Positions 35,418 through 44,607 of a stretch of 64,000 nt of DNA are shown here, piece after piece. Numbering within the stretch: position 1 is the stretch's first letter; each line of letters begins with the position of its first letter. A program made the translations under genes and the position numbers. Location of the stretch: assembly GCA_008501735.1 (NCBI GenBank), contig QQUF01000043.1, positions 20,581 to 84,580 on the forward strand, written 5' to 3'. This DNA comes from Calditrichota bacterium (GTDB lineage: Bacteria > CLD3). The notes below the pieces were generated by a model, which was given only the letters and a program-made list of their open reading frames with translations, had not been told where the DNA came from and searched no databases.

Positions 35418-36735
35418 TCAAATAAATTTTTTTGTAATTATTTCAATTTGCATTTTAGGAATTGCTGATTTTCAAAAAGCCTTTTCGCAAGAAATTCTAA
35501 CTCTTAAAGAAGCTGTAAAAATTGGCTTGGAAAATAATTTACAAATCAAAATTGTCGAAAACCAAAAAGCAATTTCTGAAAACAACAATTCTTATGGAAA
35601 CGCTGGATTTTTACCAAAACTTGATGCGAGTTTTTCGGCTCAAAAAGTTTTTCCTTCAACAACAACCAAAATTGGGCAAGTTGAATCAAAAAATGATAAT
35701 TCAACTACTTCTTTGAGTGGTGAAGTCAGTTTAAATTGGACAATTTTTGATGGCTTTGGAATGTTTGCAAGGAAAAGTAAATTTTCATCTTTAGAAAAAG
35801 CAAACGAGGAAAATCTCAAAAACACAGTTCAAGAAATCTCACTTGGGATTTTGCAAAGCTACTTTAATGTTGTTTTGCAAAGCAACTTGTTAAAGATTTT
35901 CGAAGAATCTGTGAAAATTTCCGAAGACCGATTTTTAACTGCAAAAAGGCGAAATGAATTAGGGCAGATTTCCAAATTTGACCTTTACAATGCGGAAATA
36001 TCATTGAATTTGGACAAGTCTAAATTGTTACAACAAAAGACAAATTTCACAACTTCAAAAAATAATTTACAGATTTTACTCAATAAAGATTTTGCAAAGT
36101 CTTTTGAAACACAAAATGAAATTTCGTTTGGAAAGAGGCTTTATAATTTGGAAGAAACCACAACCTTAGCTTTTGAAAAAAATTCTGAGCTTAAGGTTGC
36201 TAAAGAAAATATAAATGGCTCGAAGTCAGACATTACTTCCTCAAAATCAAATTTTTATCCAAGAGTTTCTGCTTTTGGAAAGTTGACTTCAAGTGATAGA
36301 GAATCTGTTTTTAACGGGCAAATTTCTGAAACAAAAGGAGAAGATTTTACTTTAGGTCTTACAGCTTCTGTGAATCTTTGGAACGGAAATTCAGACAAAA
36401 TTAAAGTTCAAAATTCAAAGATTGCAAAAAGAAATGCTGAGCTAAGTTTGGTGAACCTTGAAAATCAGATTCGACAAAATGCTGAAACTTTGCTTGAAAG
36501 GTTCAAAAATGAAATTGATATTATAAAAATTCAGGAAGAAAATTTTCAAGCTGCAAAAGCAAACTTGGATTTACAAAAGAAAAACTTTGAAGTCGGAAAT
36601 ATCAATTCACTCCAATTTCGTGATGCTCAAGTTTCATTTATAAATGCAGAAACAAATTTAATTACTGCAAAATACCAAGCAAAAATCAGCGAATTAGAGA
36701 TTCAAAAATTAATCGGCGAAATTTTGTTAGACTAA
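35410..36735 (+). CDS. TolC-family outer-membrane efflux channel
   Basis: 441 residues from the ATG at 35410, which has GGAGG upstream and overlaps the pump stop; an earlier TTG is less likely. The signal peptide is MLSQINFFVIISICILGIADF. Two tandem OEP domains (PF02321) follow, with LKEAVKIGLENNLQIK at the first and TLAFEKNSELKVAKENI at the second. Long amphipathic helices would make the alpha barrel, and strands such as GEVSLNWTIFDGFGMF and GLTASVNLWNGNSDK the beta barrel. It completes the marR-adaptor-pump-channel operon. No terminator hairpin is obvious in the 110 bases that follow. Confidence 0.92.
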   Translation: MLSQINFFVIISICILGIADFQKAFSQEILTLKEAVKIGLENNLQIKIVENQKAISENNNSYGNAGFLPKLDASFSAQKVFPSTTTKIGQVESKNDNSTTSLSGEVSLNWTIFDGFGMFARKSKFSSLEKANEENLKNTVQEISLGILQSYFNVVLQSNLLKIFEESVKISEDRFLTAKRRNELGQISKFDLYNAEISLNLDKSKLLQQKTNFTTSKNNLQILLNKDFAKSFETQNEISFGKRLYNLEETTTLAFEKNSELKVAKENINGSKSDITSSKSNFYPRVSAFGKLTSSDRESVFNGQISETKGEDFTLGLTASVNLWNGNSDKIKVQNSKIAKRNAELSLVNLENQIRQNAETLLERFKNEIDIIKIQEENFQAAKANLDLQKKNFEVGNINSLQFRDAQVSFINAETNLITAKYQAKISELEIQKLIGEILLD

Positions 36736-36848
36736 CATTTTCAGTAACTTAAGTTTTAGACTTGTATTGCGTTTTAAAATTAAATTTATTAACTTCTGCA
36801 CCTTTTGGACAGAAATAAAGTTTTTACTTTCAAAATTTAGGATAAAAA

Positions 36849-37703
36849 ATGAACGATAAAATGATTTTGGTTTCAGGTGCAACTGGTAAACAAGGTGGAG
36901 CAGTTGCTCGCCAATTATTAAAAGATGGTTGGAAAGTGAGAGCATTGACAAGAGATGCTTCACAGCCTGCTGCAAAAGAGTTAGAAGAACTTGGTGCTGA
37001 AATTTTTCAAGGAGATATGACAAATCTTAATTCCTTAGAAAAAGCAATGGAAAAAGTTTACGGCGTTTTTAGCGTTCAGCAATTTTGGGAAGATGGACTT
37101 GACGGTGAGTTAGAGCAAGGAAAAACTATGGCTAACGTTGCCAAAGCCAACAGAATTGAACATTTTGTTTACACAAGTGTTTCAGGAGCTGAAAAGAAAA
37201 CAGGTGTTCCACATTTTGATACAAAATGGGATATTGAAGACCATATTAAAAGAATCGGATTAAGTGAAAATACTACGGTTGTAAGACCAGTGTTTTTTAT
37301 GGAAAACTTTTTGGTCGGAGATTGGTTTGAAGGTGTTAAAAATGGACGACTTGTTATGGCAATGACACCTAAAAAGCCAATTCAATTAATTTCAGTTGAA
37401 GATATTGGGATAATTGTTGGAAAAATTTTTGCGAACCCAAAAGAGTTTAAAGGAAAATCTTTTGACATTGCAGGCGATTCTAAAAATTGTAAAGAATTAG
37501 CAGATGCATTTTCAAAGAAAACAGGAAAAGATGTAGAATTTGTTGTTTTACCAATGGAGCAACTTAGAAGTATGAATGAAGATTTTGCTTTAATGTTTGA
37601 ATGGTTTAACAAAGAAGGTTATTCTGTCAACATCAAAAAAGTAAAAGAAATTCATTCTAAAGTTAAGTCTTTCAAAGTTTGGCTTAAAACTCAAGAATTT
37701 TAA
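36849..37703 (+). CDS. NmrA/HSCARG-like NAD(P)-binding protein
   Basis: 284 residues. The Rossmann motif GATGKQGGAVARQL is at 10-23. The sequence RALTRDASQPAAKELEELGA, then VYGVFSVQQFWEDG and FVYTSVSGAE, is typical of NmrA/HSCARG redox sensors, which bind NADP and respond to its reduction state. No YxxxK. The gene follows the efflux operon by 113 bases and precedes the acetyltransferase by 2 bases, so it may be co-transcribed with the latter. A distant paralogue is at 628-1470. Confidence 0.85.
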   Translation: MNDKMILVSGATGKQGGAVARQLLKDGWKVRALTRDASQPAAKELEELGAEIFQGDMTNLNSLEKAMEKVYGVFSVQQFWEDGLDGELEQGKTMANVAKANRIEHFVYTSVSGAEKKTGVPHFDTKWDIEDHIKRIGLSENTTVVRPVFFMENFLVGDWFEGVKNGRLVMAMTPKKPIQLISVEDIGIIVGKIFANPKEFKGKSFDIAGDSKNCKELADAFSKKTGKDVEFVVLPMEQLRSMNEDFALMFEWFNKEGYSVNIKKVKEIHSKVKSFKVWLKTQEF

Positions 37704-37705
37704 AT

Positions 37706-38191
37706 TTGATAAATTCAGAATTTGAAATAAAATTTGCCAAAGCAAAAGATATTCCGATAATCTTAAATTTTATCAAAGATTTAGCGAAATATGAAAAGTT
37801 GGAAAATGAAGTTGTTGCAACAGAACAATCTTTACACGACACACTTTTTGGTAAAAAAACTTTTGCGGAAGTTTTGATAGCAAGTGAGAGTGGAGTTGAA
37901 GTTGGTTTTGCACTTTTCTTTCACAATTATTCAACTTTTCTCGGAAAACCTGGAATTTATCTAGAAGACTTATTCGTTAAAGAGGAGTTCAGAGGTAAGG
38001 GCTATGGCAAAGCACTTTTGACAAAGTTAGCTAAAATTACAGTTGAGCGAAATTGTGGAAGGTTAGAGTGGTCAGTCCTTGATTGGAATGAGCCTTCAAT
38101 AAAATTTTATAAAAAACTCGGGGCTGTTCCGATGGAAGGTTGGACAGTTTTCAGAGTTGATAAAGATTCTCTGCTAAACTTAGCGAAATAA
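37706..38191 (+). CDS. GNAT-family N-acetyltransferase
   Basis: 161 residues from a TTG two bases after the previous stop; no closer ATG gives the full fold. The acetyl-CoA binding loop is seen as VKEEFRGKGYGKALLTKLA (R/Q-x-x-G-x-G). FALFFHNYSTFLGKPGIYLEDLFV is the strand 4-5 region, and WNEPSIKFYKKLGAVPM is the normal C-terminus. The layout matches spermidine/diamine acetyltransferases (SAT-like) of many bacteria, about 160 residues. The substrate cannot be shown from the sequence. It is followed at once by a strong terminator. Confidence 0.9.
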   Translation: MINSEFEIKFAKAKDIPIILNFIKDLAKYEKLENEVVATEQSLHDTLFGKKTFAEVLIASESGVEVGFALFFHNYSTFLGKPGIYLEDLFVKEEFRGKGYGKALLTKLAKITVERNCGRLEWSVLDWNEPSIKFYKKLGAVPMEGWTVFRVDKDSLLNLAK

Positions 38192-38224
38192 AAAAAGCCG
38201 ATTCAAAACGAATCGGCTTTTTTT
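38191..38224. terminator. Bidirectional terminator between converging genes
   Basis: AAAAAAGCCGATTC is mirrored by GAATCGGCTTTTTT around an AAAAC loop. The stem is A-rich before and T-rich after on either strand, so it ends both the acetyltransferase (stop 38191) and the secreted-protein gene (stop 38241). Confidence 0.88.
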
Positions 38225-38240
38225 ATAAAAGAAATTTTGT

Positions 38241-39686
38241 CTATTTCAAAAGAAGCATTTTGCTTACTTGAGTTTCATTTCCAGTAGTGATTTTGTAAAA
38301 ATAAACACCAGAAGGAACTAAAGAATTATTTTCGTCTGTTCCATTCCAAGAAATTTGATTTGAGCCTTCTTTTGCAATTTCATTTTCTGCAAGAACTTTT
38401 ACTGATTGCCCAAGAACGTTGAAAATTTCGATACTGAATTTCGCCTGTTCAGGAACTGAAAATTCAATAGTTGTTTCAGGGTTGAATGGGTTAGGGAAGT
38501 TACCTAACAAAGTAAAATCCTTTGGAAGTGGTGAAAAAACTATAAAAATTGTTGCAGGTTTATCCTTATGTTTTGTCTCTTTTCCATTAAAATCAACGTC
38601 GGCGACAATATATGAATAATTTGTATGTGAGGCTAACCCCTGATTATCGTAGAAAAAATAATCATTTCCAAAAGGGGTACTTCCTTGACCTTTTAGAGTT
38701 TTGTCAGTCCTAAAGTCAGCAATCATTTCATAAGCCTTAGCTTCAAATTTTCTTCGATAAATTCTAAACCCAGCATTGTTATGTTCTGTTTCTGTTCTCC
38801 AATCTAATCTGACATTGTTTCCTTGTTGACGAGCAGTGAACGAACTTAATTCAACGGGAAGGGAATGATCTCCTGTTGTATGAAAAGGACCACCTGAATT
38901 AGGATTTGAACTAAAATCTGCATCATCTCCTAAGTTAGAACCTCCAGGATCTCCAGGAATTGTTTCATTAGATGAGAATCCAGTCGAGTTTGTAATTAAA
39001 ACAAACATATTTACAGTTTGAGAATTATCAATACCTGGCATTGCATCATAATCAAAACGAACTTCAATTCCTTGGTCTGCTCCACCACCGTTATTATAAG
39101 CAATTTGGATACCATTAGCAGAAATACCCGAAGTAGTAGTATTAGGAATGTTTGAAGCAGTTCCAGATTGGTTGCAACTTAAACCTGAACCATTATTTAA
39201 GAATCCAGAATCAATAATCGGGTCTCCAGAACCACCAGTTCCAAATCTTGCTGCATCAACGAAAAATTGTGTAGTTCCATTACCTTCATTAAAAGCGAAA
39301 GCGTAATCAACTTCAAAGTCCATTCTGCAACCACTTCCAGATGTATTAGTAAAACCACTTCCACCAAATACTCCAGAAGCTCCACTTTCTCCTACAGGAT
39401 TTCCGCTGTCATTTCCATCATAACCTGAGAAATCAAAAAATAATACAATATTATCGTTTGAACCTAAATCACAAGGAATACCAATGTACATATGAGTTAA
39501 ATCTGCGAAATAATTAATTTCATCAATATTGTTACCTGAACCAAATCCATCTCTTCCACTTGTGTAACTTGCGATTACAGTGTAATCGCCATCACTTGAG
39601 TCTCCATCAATTGTTGGAGTTGCAAAGAGATTACTAAATATTGTTATTGAGCTAAGAGCTAATAATGCTGGTAAATTTTTTTTCAT
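38241..39686 (-). CDS. Secreted protein with Fn3-like region and type IX sorting tail
   Basis: 481 residues from the ATG at 39686, which has GGAGAA upstream; an earlier start adds a poor prefix. The signal peptide is MKKNLPALLALSSITIFSNLFA. The middle is rich in Gly, Ser, Asp and Asn, with SDGDYTVIASYTSGRDGFGS and repeats of GNDSGNP. The segment PVELSSFTARQQGNN, WRTETEHNNAGFRIYRR marks the familiar Ig/Fn3 block before the tail. The C-terminus has LLGNFPNPFNPETTIEFSV, VKVLAENE, WNGTDENNSLVPSGVYFYK and KMLLLK. Expected to be exported and anchored or released at the cell surface. No enzyme motif seen. Confidence 0.87.
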   Translation of the reverse strand: MKKNLPALLALSSITIFSNLFATPTIDGDSSDGDYTVIASYTSGRDGFGSGNNIDEINYFADLTHMYIGIPCDLGSNDNIVLFFDFSGYDGNDSGNPVGESGASGVFGGSGFTNTSGSGCRMDFEVDYAFAFNEGNGTTQFFVDAARFGTGGSGDPIIDSGFLNNGSGLSCNQSGTASNIPNTTTSGISANGIQIAYNNGGGADQGIEVRFDYDAMPGIDNSQTVNMFVLITNSTGFSSNETIPGDPGGSNLGDDADFSSNPNSGGPFHTTGDHSLPVELSSFTARQQGNNVRLDWRTETEHNNAGFRIYRRKFEAKAYEMIADFRTDKTLKGQGSTPFGNDYFFYDNQGLASHTNYSYIVADVDFNGKETKHKDKPATIFIVFSPLPKDFTLLGNFPNPFNPETTIEFSVPEQAKFSIEIFNVLGQSVKVLAENEIAKEGSNQISWNGTDENNSLVPSGVYFYKITTGNETQVSKMLLLK

Positions 39687-39800
39687 TGTTACATTTTCTC
39701 CAAGATTAGAGTTAATAAAGAAAAACATAATTGTAAAATTTATTTATTTTTCGTAAAGAAGTAAATGAAAAATTGACTAACATCACATAATTATTATATT

Positions 39801-40901
39801 TTAGACATTAAAACGGAAAAGAATTACATCACCATCTTTTACAATGTAAGTCTTTCCTTCTTTTCGCATCACACCAGCTTCGTTTGCTGCTTGTCTTGAA
39901 CCTTGTTTTACAAATTCTTCGTAACCGATTGTTTCAGCTGCAATAAATCCTCTTTCAAAATCTGTGTGAATTACTCCAGCTGCTTGTGGAGCTGTATCGC
40001 CAACGTGAATTGTCCAAGCACGAACTTCTTGAACTCCTGCAGTAAAATAAGTTCTAAGCCCTAAAGTTTCATAACCTTGACGGATTAATTTGTTCAAACC
40101 TGATTCTGTTAGTCCGTAACTTGAAAGAAATTCTAATTTCTCCTCTTCATCCATTACAGAAATTTCAGATTCGATTGCTCCAGAAATTACCACTGTTTCA
40201 GAATTTTCCGTGTTAGCAAATTCGCGAACTTGATTAACCATTTCATTATCTTTTCCGTCTGGCAAATCTTCTTCACTAACATTTGTTACGTAAATTACAG
40301 GCTTTAGAGTAATTAGCATTAAAGGAGCTAAGTCTTTGAGTTCGCTGTCGTTTAAGTCTAAACTTCTAACTGCTTTTCCGTTGTCTAAACATTCTTTTAC
40401 TTTTTGGAAAACTTCAACTTGTCTTTTAGCTTCTTTGTCGCCAGACTTCGTGAGTTTTCCAACTCTGTAAATATTTTTCTCAACTGTATCCAAATCTTTT
40501 AAACAAAGTTCAGTGTTGATGACTTCAATGTCGTCAATTGGATTAATTTTTCCATCAACGTGAGTAATGTTTGAATCTTCAAAACATCTTACAACGTGAA
40601 CAATTACATCAACTGCTTTGATGTGTCCCAAAAATTGATTTCCAAGTCCCTCGCCTTGTGAGGCACCTTTTACAAGACCTGCAATGTCAACGAATTCGAT
40701 TACGGCAGGAACTGTTTTTTTAGGCTGAACTAATTCTTCAAGTGTTTTTAATCTGTCGTCAGGAACTTCAACGATTCCTACATTTGGCTCGATTGTGCAG
40801 AAAGGATAATTTGCAGCTTCTGCTTCTGCTGCTGTCAAAGCATTAAAAATTGTTGATTTACCAACATTTGGAAGTCCGACGATTCCGCATTTGAAACCCA
40901 T
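39801..40901 (-). CDS. ychF: Redox-regulated ATPase YchF (Obg-family)
   Basis: 366 residues, the standard length. G1 GLPNVGKST at 8-16; G2 PFCTIEPN; G3 [16 protein letters not shown] (D-x-A-G); and the unusual G4 NVSEED in place of NKxD, which makes the family prefer ATP. The C-terminal TGS domain is seen as [19 protein letters not shown], with the end DGDVILFRF. It acts with ribosomes in the cytoplasm and in oxidative stress response. The gene starts 170 bases before the divergent dus gene. Confidence 0.97.
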   Translation of the reverse strand: MGFKCGIVGLPNVGKSTIFNALTAAEAEAANYPFCTIEPNVGIVEVPDDRLKTLEELVQPKKTVPAVIEFVDIAGLVKGASQGEGLGNQFLGHIKAVDVIVHVVRCFEDSNITHVDGKINPIDDIEVINTELCLKDLDTVEKNIYRVGKLTKSGDKEAKRQVEVFQKVKECLDNGKAVRSLDLNDSELKDLAPLMLITLKPVIYVTNVSEEDLPDGKDNEMVNQVREFANTENSETVVISGAIESEISVMDEEEKLEFLSSYGLTESGLNKLIRQGYETLGLRTYFTAGVQEVRAWTIHVGDTAPQAAGVIHTDFERGFIAAETIGYEEFVKQGSRQAANEAGVMRKEGKTYIVKDGDVILFRFNV

Positions 40902-40958
40902 TTATTTCTCCGAAAGTTTTAAGTTCATCTTGTTTTTGCGGTCTGAATTTACAATGAA

Positions 40959-40989
40959 AATTAAGAATTAAGAATTAAGAATTAAGAAT
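40959..40989. repeat. Heptanucleotide tandem repeat (ATTAAGA)
   Basis: ATTAAGA is repeated four times plus ATT between ychF and dus. It is short-tandem repeat DNA in the shared upstream region; a role in expression is not shown. Confidence 0.75.
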
Positions 40990-41015
40990 TTTTCAAATTG
41001 TCCAAAACTCTTTGT

Positions 41016-41023
41016 TAAATTTG
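41016..41023 (+). promoter_or_regulatory. Bacteroidota-type -7 box before dus
   Basis: TAAATTTG, preceded by TTTGT, exactly as before hemL. It lies 47 bases before the dus ATG. No -33 box at clear spacing. Confidence 0.3.
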
Positions 41024-41070
41024 TTACCCAAAATTTATAACTTCTTAAAAAAAGTTTTTCAAATCGATTA

Positions 41071-42051
41071 ATGAAAATAGATTTATTCAAAAGTAAGCCA
41101 ATATTTCTTGCTCCGATGGAAGGAGTTTCAAATTCAGTTTTTCGTAGAGTAATTGCAAAAAATGGTGGAATTGACTGCGTTTGTACAGAATTTATCAGGA
41201 TTACAGGGAAACCTGGAAGCCGAAGTAAGCTCACAAAAGACCTTGAGAAAATTGATGGAATTTATCTTTCCGTTCAACTAATGGGAAACGAGCCTGAATT
41301 TTTCCCTGAAACTGCAAATATTTTACTCGAAGAAGGTGCTGATTTAATAGACTTAAATTTAGGCTGTCCTTCTAAAAGAGTAAATAAACATGGCTCAGGA
41401 GCTGCTTTGCTTGGAGATTTACCAAGACTAACGAAAATTGTAAGAGGAATTAGAAATGGAATTCCAAACCACACTTTTTCTGTAAAAATGAGAGCAGGTA
41501 TTAGTGGAACTGAAAATTTATTTGAAATTTTGGAAATCTTAGAAGGTGAGGGAATTGACTTTTTGACGATTCACCCAAGAACTCAAAAACAATCTTACAC
41601 AGGAAAAGCGAACAAAGAAATTATTGCCCAAGTCAAAGATTTTGTGAAAATTCCAGTTGTCGGAAATGGAGACATTTGCACTTCCGAAGAGGCAAAGGCA
41701 ATGTTTGAAAAAACAAACTGCGACGGAATTATGATTGGTCGTGGAGCAATGAAAAATCCTCTTATTTTTAGAGAAGCTAAAGAGTTTTTTGACAATGGAG
41801 TTTACCAAAAATCAAATGACTTTGAAAAATTAGAAATTCTTAAAAATTATGCGAATGAACTTGTCGAATACGGTTTCTCAGAACGGGGAACAATTGGAAG
41901 AGTGAAAGAGTTTTCGGGATTTTTATGTCAAGGAATTGGAAACGGAATAGATTTAAAACAAAGGATTTTAAGGTCGCAAAGCCTTGAAGAAATATTTGAA
42001 ATCTATGACAAGAATTTTGAATTTCGAGAGTTTACTTTACAGAATCAGTAA
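41071..42051 (+). CDS. tRNA-dihydrouridine synthase
   Basis: 326 residues from an ATG. FMN-dependent reduction of uridine in the D-loop of tRNA. Motifs: IFLAPMEGVSNSVFRRVI near the N-terminus, the catalytic Cys99 in LNLGCPSKRVNKHGSGAALL, K139 in VKMRAG, HPRTQKQSYTGKAN, and GNGDICTSEEA followed by MIGRGAMKNP for the phosphate of FMN. The sequence is closest in style to DusB, but subfamily assignment by eye is uncertain. It ends about 40 bases before a small hydrophobic reading frame. Confidence 0.93.
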   Translation: MKIDLFKSKPIFLAPMEGVSNSVFRRVIAKNGGIDCVCTEFIRITGKPGSRSKLTKDLEKIDGIYLSVQLMGNEPEFFPETANILLEEGADLIDLNLGCPSKRVNKHGSGAALLGDLPRLTKIVRGIRNGIPNHTFSVKMRAGISGTENLFEILEILEGEGIDFLTIHPRTQKQSYTGKANKEIIAQVKDFVKIPVVGNGDICTSEEAKAMFEKTNCDGIMIGRGAMKNPLIFREAKEFFDNGVYQKSNDFEKLEILKNYANELVEYGFSERGTIGRVKEFSGFLCQGIGNGIDLKQRILRSQSLEEIFEIYDKNFEFREFTLQNQ

Positions 42052-42093
42052 TAAATTAATTAGATTTGGCGAGTTAAATTTTGGATTGGAAAA

Positions 42094-42204
42094 ATGGAAT
42101 TAATTGATTTTTTAATAGAATTATTTTTAGAAAATATTGAGATTTTAGCAAAAGCCTTATTGGAATTTCTTTTTAAATTAATCGCATTGATTTTGGGTAA
42201 ATAA
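42094..42204 (+). CDS. Putative small hydrophobic peptide (36 residues)
   Basis: ATG 42094 opens a 36-codon frame, beginning MELIDFLIELF and ending IALILGK, dominated by Ile, Leu and Phe with spaced acidic and basic residues. An amphipathic or transmembrane helix is likely. GGA precedes the ATG at about eight bases. It fills the gap between dus and the convergent transporter gene (its stop is 2 bases before that gene's end). It resembles in form type I toxin or membrane-active peptides, but no antisense partner can be shown. It may be a chance frame. Confidence 0.35.
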   Translation: MELIDFLIELFLENIEILAKALLEFLFKLIALILGK

Positions 42205-42206
42205 TT

Positions 42207-43157
42207 TTAAGTTTTAGAAGGAGCAATTTTAACAGGAACTGCATTTTTATTTTTTGAAAGAGAAATTGCCATTGAGCCTAAAACAACCATTAAGGCACCA
42301 AGGACTACCAAAAAATCAAACGATTCTTTGTGAATCATTTCTGGGAAATAATTATTTGTTAAAGCGACAAAAATAAAAGTCATAATTGGAGTAATTGCTA
42401 AAACAGCACTTACTTTTGTTGCTTCCCAATGAGCTAACGCTTCTGCGAAACTTCCATAAGCGAGCAAAGTGTTTAATGCACAGAAAATCAGAATCCAAAT
42501 TTCAACATCATTAAGAGCAGAGATCGACGATGGTTCTATGAAAGGAGAAAGTGATAAAGTACAACCGATGTAAATTATCATCATAATATTTTGTGAACTC
42601 AAATCTTTCAAAAGCCTTTTTTGTGCGATTGCATAAAAAGCCCAAGTTAAAGCTGCTAAAACAATAATTAAAGTTCCAAAAAAATAGTCGTCGAAGTTAT
42701 AGAAGAACTCGAATAGTTTTTTGTTGAAAAATAGAATGAAGCCCAAATTTAGAATACCAAAACCAATCCATTGTTTTACGTTAAACCTTTCCTTGAAAAA
42801 ATACATCGAACCAAGTGAGAAAAAGAGTGGAGCAGTTTGAATAATTACTTGAGTGTGAGCAGGTTCAATAAATCTCAAACCAATCAAATAAAGAATGTAA
42901 TTAGCATTTAAGCCAACAGTTGCAACGATTAGAAGTAAAATTACATTTTTGGTGAAATTACTTTTGGAAGGAAGTCTTTTCCTAACACCAAGAACGATTA
43001 AAAGAAAAATGGAAGCACTCAAGAATCTGTACCAAGTAATAGTGTAAGGATCCATTACTTGAATCAGAACTTTCTGTGCGATTGGTAAAGCTCCCCAAAA
43101 AACAACTGTGTTGATTGCTAATAAAAATCCTAATAAAGGACGTTGGTTTTGGGGCAT
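42207..43157 (-). CDS. EamA/DMT-family transporter
   Basis: 316 residues from the ATG at 43157 (a TTG directly before it is also possible). Ten hydrophobic helices form two EamA repeats (PF00892). The first repeat has PYTITWYRFLSASIFLLIV and RFIEPAHTQVIIQTAPLFF; the second has LAALTWAFYAIAQKRLLKD and ISALNDVEIWILIFCALNT. Members export metabolites such as amino acids or purines, and the substrate is unknown. The gene begins 5 bases after the nuoN stop, on the same strand, so it sits at the end of the nuoM-nuoN unit. Confidence 0.9.
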   Translation of the reverse strand: MPQNQRPLLGFLLAINTVVFWGALPIAQKVLIQVMDPYTITWYRFLSASIFLLIVLGVRKRLPSKSNFTKNVILLLIVATVGLNANYILYLIGLRFIEPAHTQVIIQTAPLFFSLGSMYFFKERFNVKQWIGFGILNLGFILFFNKKLFEFFYNFDDYFFGTLIIVLAALTWAFYAIAQKRLLKDLSSQNIMMIIYIGCTLSLSPFIEPSSISALNDVEIWILIFCALNTLLAYGSFAEALAHWEATKVSAVLAITPIMTFIFVALTNNYFPEMIHKESFDFLVVLGALMVVLGSMAISLSKNKNAVPVKIAPSKT

Positions 43158-43161
43158 CAAA

Positions 43162-44607
43162 TCAGATTTGGAAAAGGAAGTGCATTACTTGTGATGGGAA
43201 AATACCAATGAGAATTGTTCCGATAAATGAAAGAAGTAAAGCAAGTTTTAAACTTGGACTTGCATCGTTTACTTCTACTTCGTTTGGCTCTTTCATCCAC
43301 ATCAAGACGATTGGAGAAAGATAGTAGTAAACACCAACAACAGCATTTAAAACACCAATAATAGCTAAAGTGTTTGCACCAGATTTTATCAAAGAAGTAA
43401 AGATAAAATATTTTCCAAAAAATCCAGCCATTGGTGGAATTCCAGCTAATGAGAAAAGGAAAATTGTGAGCATAAAAGCTACAAAAGGCTTTTTCTTTCC
43501 AAGCCCTGTGAAGTCGGAAAGATTAACAAATTCTTCGCCTTTGTTTCCAACTAAAGTGATAATTGCAAAAGCTCCGATATTCATAAAAGCATAACTGAAA
43601 AGGTAGAACATTATTGCTTGAGCACTCAAGTCGTTTCCTGCAATAATTCCAAGAAGTAAATAACCTGCGTGAGTAATGCTTGAATAAGCGAGAAGTCTTT
43701 TGAAATTGGTTTGTTGAAGTGCCAAAATATTTCCAACAACCATTGTGAGAATTGCTAAAATTGCGAGAATATCAGTCCATTCAGTTCTGACCCCTGCAAG
43801 AGCAGTTACGAAAACTCTAACAAAAGCTGCAAATCCTGCTGCTTTTGCTCCAACTGACATAAAACCAGTAATTGGTGAAGAAGCTCCTTCGTAAACGTCA
43901 GGAGTCCAAGAGTGGAAAGGAACTAAAGCGACTTTGAAACCAAATCCAACAATCAAAAATGCAATTCCTACCATTAAAATTATTGGGAACTCTAAAGTTT
44001 CAGTAGATATTTTTTGAGCCATTACGTTTAAATCTAAAGTTCCTGTTGCACCATAAATCATAGAAATTCCGTAAAGGAAAAATCCTGAAGCAAATGCACC
44101 AAGAAGAAAGTATTTTAAAGCACTTTCGAGCGATTTCATTTCGTTCTTTTTGATTCCTGCAAGAATGTAAAGAGCGATTGACATTACTTCTAAGCCAACA
44201 AAAATCACGGCTAAATTTGTTCCACAAGCCATAACCATCATTCCAACAACTGCAAAAAGCATTAGTCCAAAATACTCGTTTGGTGGAATGTTTTCATCTT
44301 TTACGTATTTTGAGGAAGCTAAAATGCTAAGTAGTGCAACGGTTAAGAAAATGAAATTAAAACCTGTTGTAATGTAATCGAGTGTAAACATACCATTTGC
44401 GGTTAGGTTTTCAGTACCGAAATAACCTGTTAGACAAAAAACATTTGCAGCTAAAGCTAAAACAACTCCACCAATTCCAACGTAATTTAGGAATTCAGGT
44501 CTTTTGGTTTTTTCCAAACCAAGAACTAAAACAACAATTGCGAAAAATGTTACAATTGTCATTGGAGCTAAAAATACCCAATTTAAATCAGGAACTTGAA
44601 ATTGCAT
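43162..44607 (-). CDS. nuoN: NADH-quinone oxidoreductase subunit N
   Basis: 481 residues, 14 membrane helices. It is an antiporter-like, proton-pumping subunit of complex I. Signature blocks: ALYILAGIKKNEMKSLESALKYF (helix 4-5 loop with Lys/Glu), FGFKVALVPFHSWTPDVYEG with the conserved Lys and PFHxW, FKRLLAYSSITHAGYLL, and the SLAGIPPMAGFFGKYFIF end region. It directly follows nuoM (0 bases apart). Only these two complex I genes are in the window; the other subunits must be encoded elsewhere. Confidence 0.96.
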   Translation of the reverse strand: MQFQVPDLNWVFLAPMTIVTFFAIVVLVLGLEKTKRPEFLNYVGIGGVVLALAANVFCLTGYFGTENLTANGMFTLDYITTGFNFIFLTVALLSILASSKYVKDENIPPNEYFGLMLFAVVGMMVMACGTNLAVIFVGLEVMSIALYILAGIKKNEMKSLESALKYFLLGAFASGFFLYGISMIYGATGTLDLNVMAQKISTETLEFPIILMVGIAFLIVGFGFKVALVPFHSWTPDVYEGASSPITGFMSVGAKAAGFAAFVRVFVTALAGVRTEWTDILAILAILTMVVGNILALQQTNFKRLLAYSSITHAGYLLLGIIAGNDLSAQAIMFYLFSYAFMNIGAFAIITLVGNKGEEFVNLSDFTGLGKKKPFVAFMLTIFLFSLAGIPPMAGFFGKYFIFTSLIKSGANTLAIIGVLNAVVGVYYYLSPIVLMWMKEPNEVEVNDASPSLKLALLLSFIGTILIGIFPSQVMHFLFQI

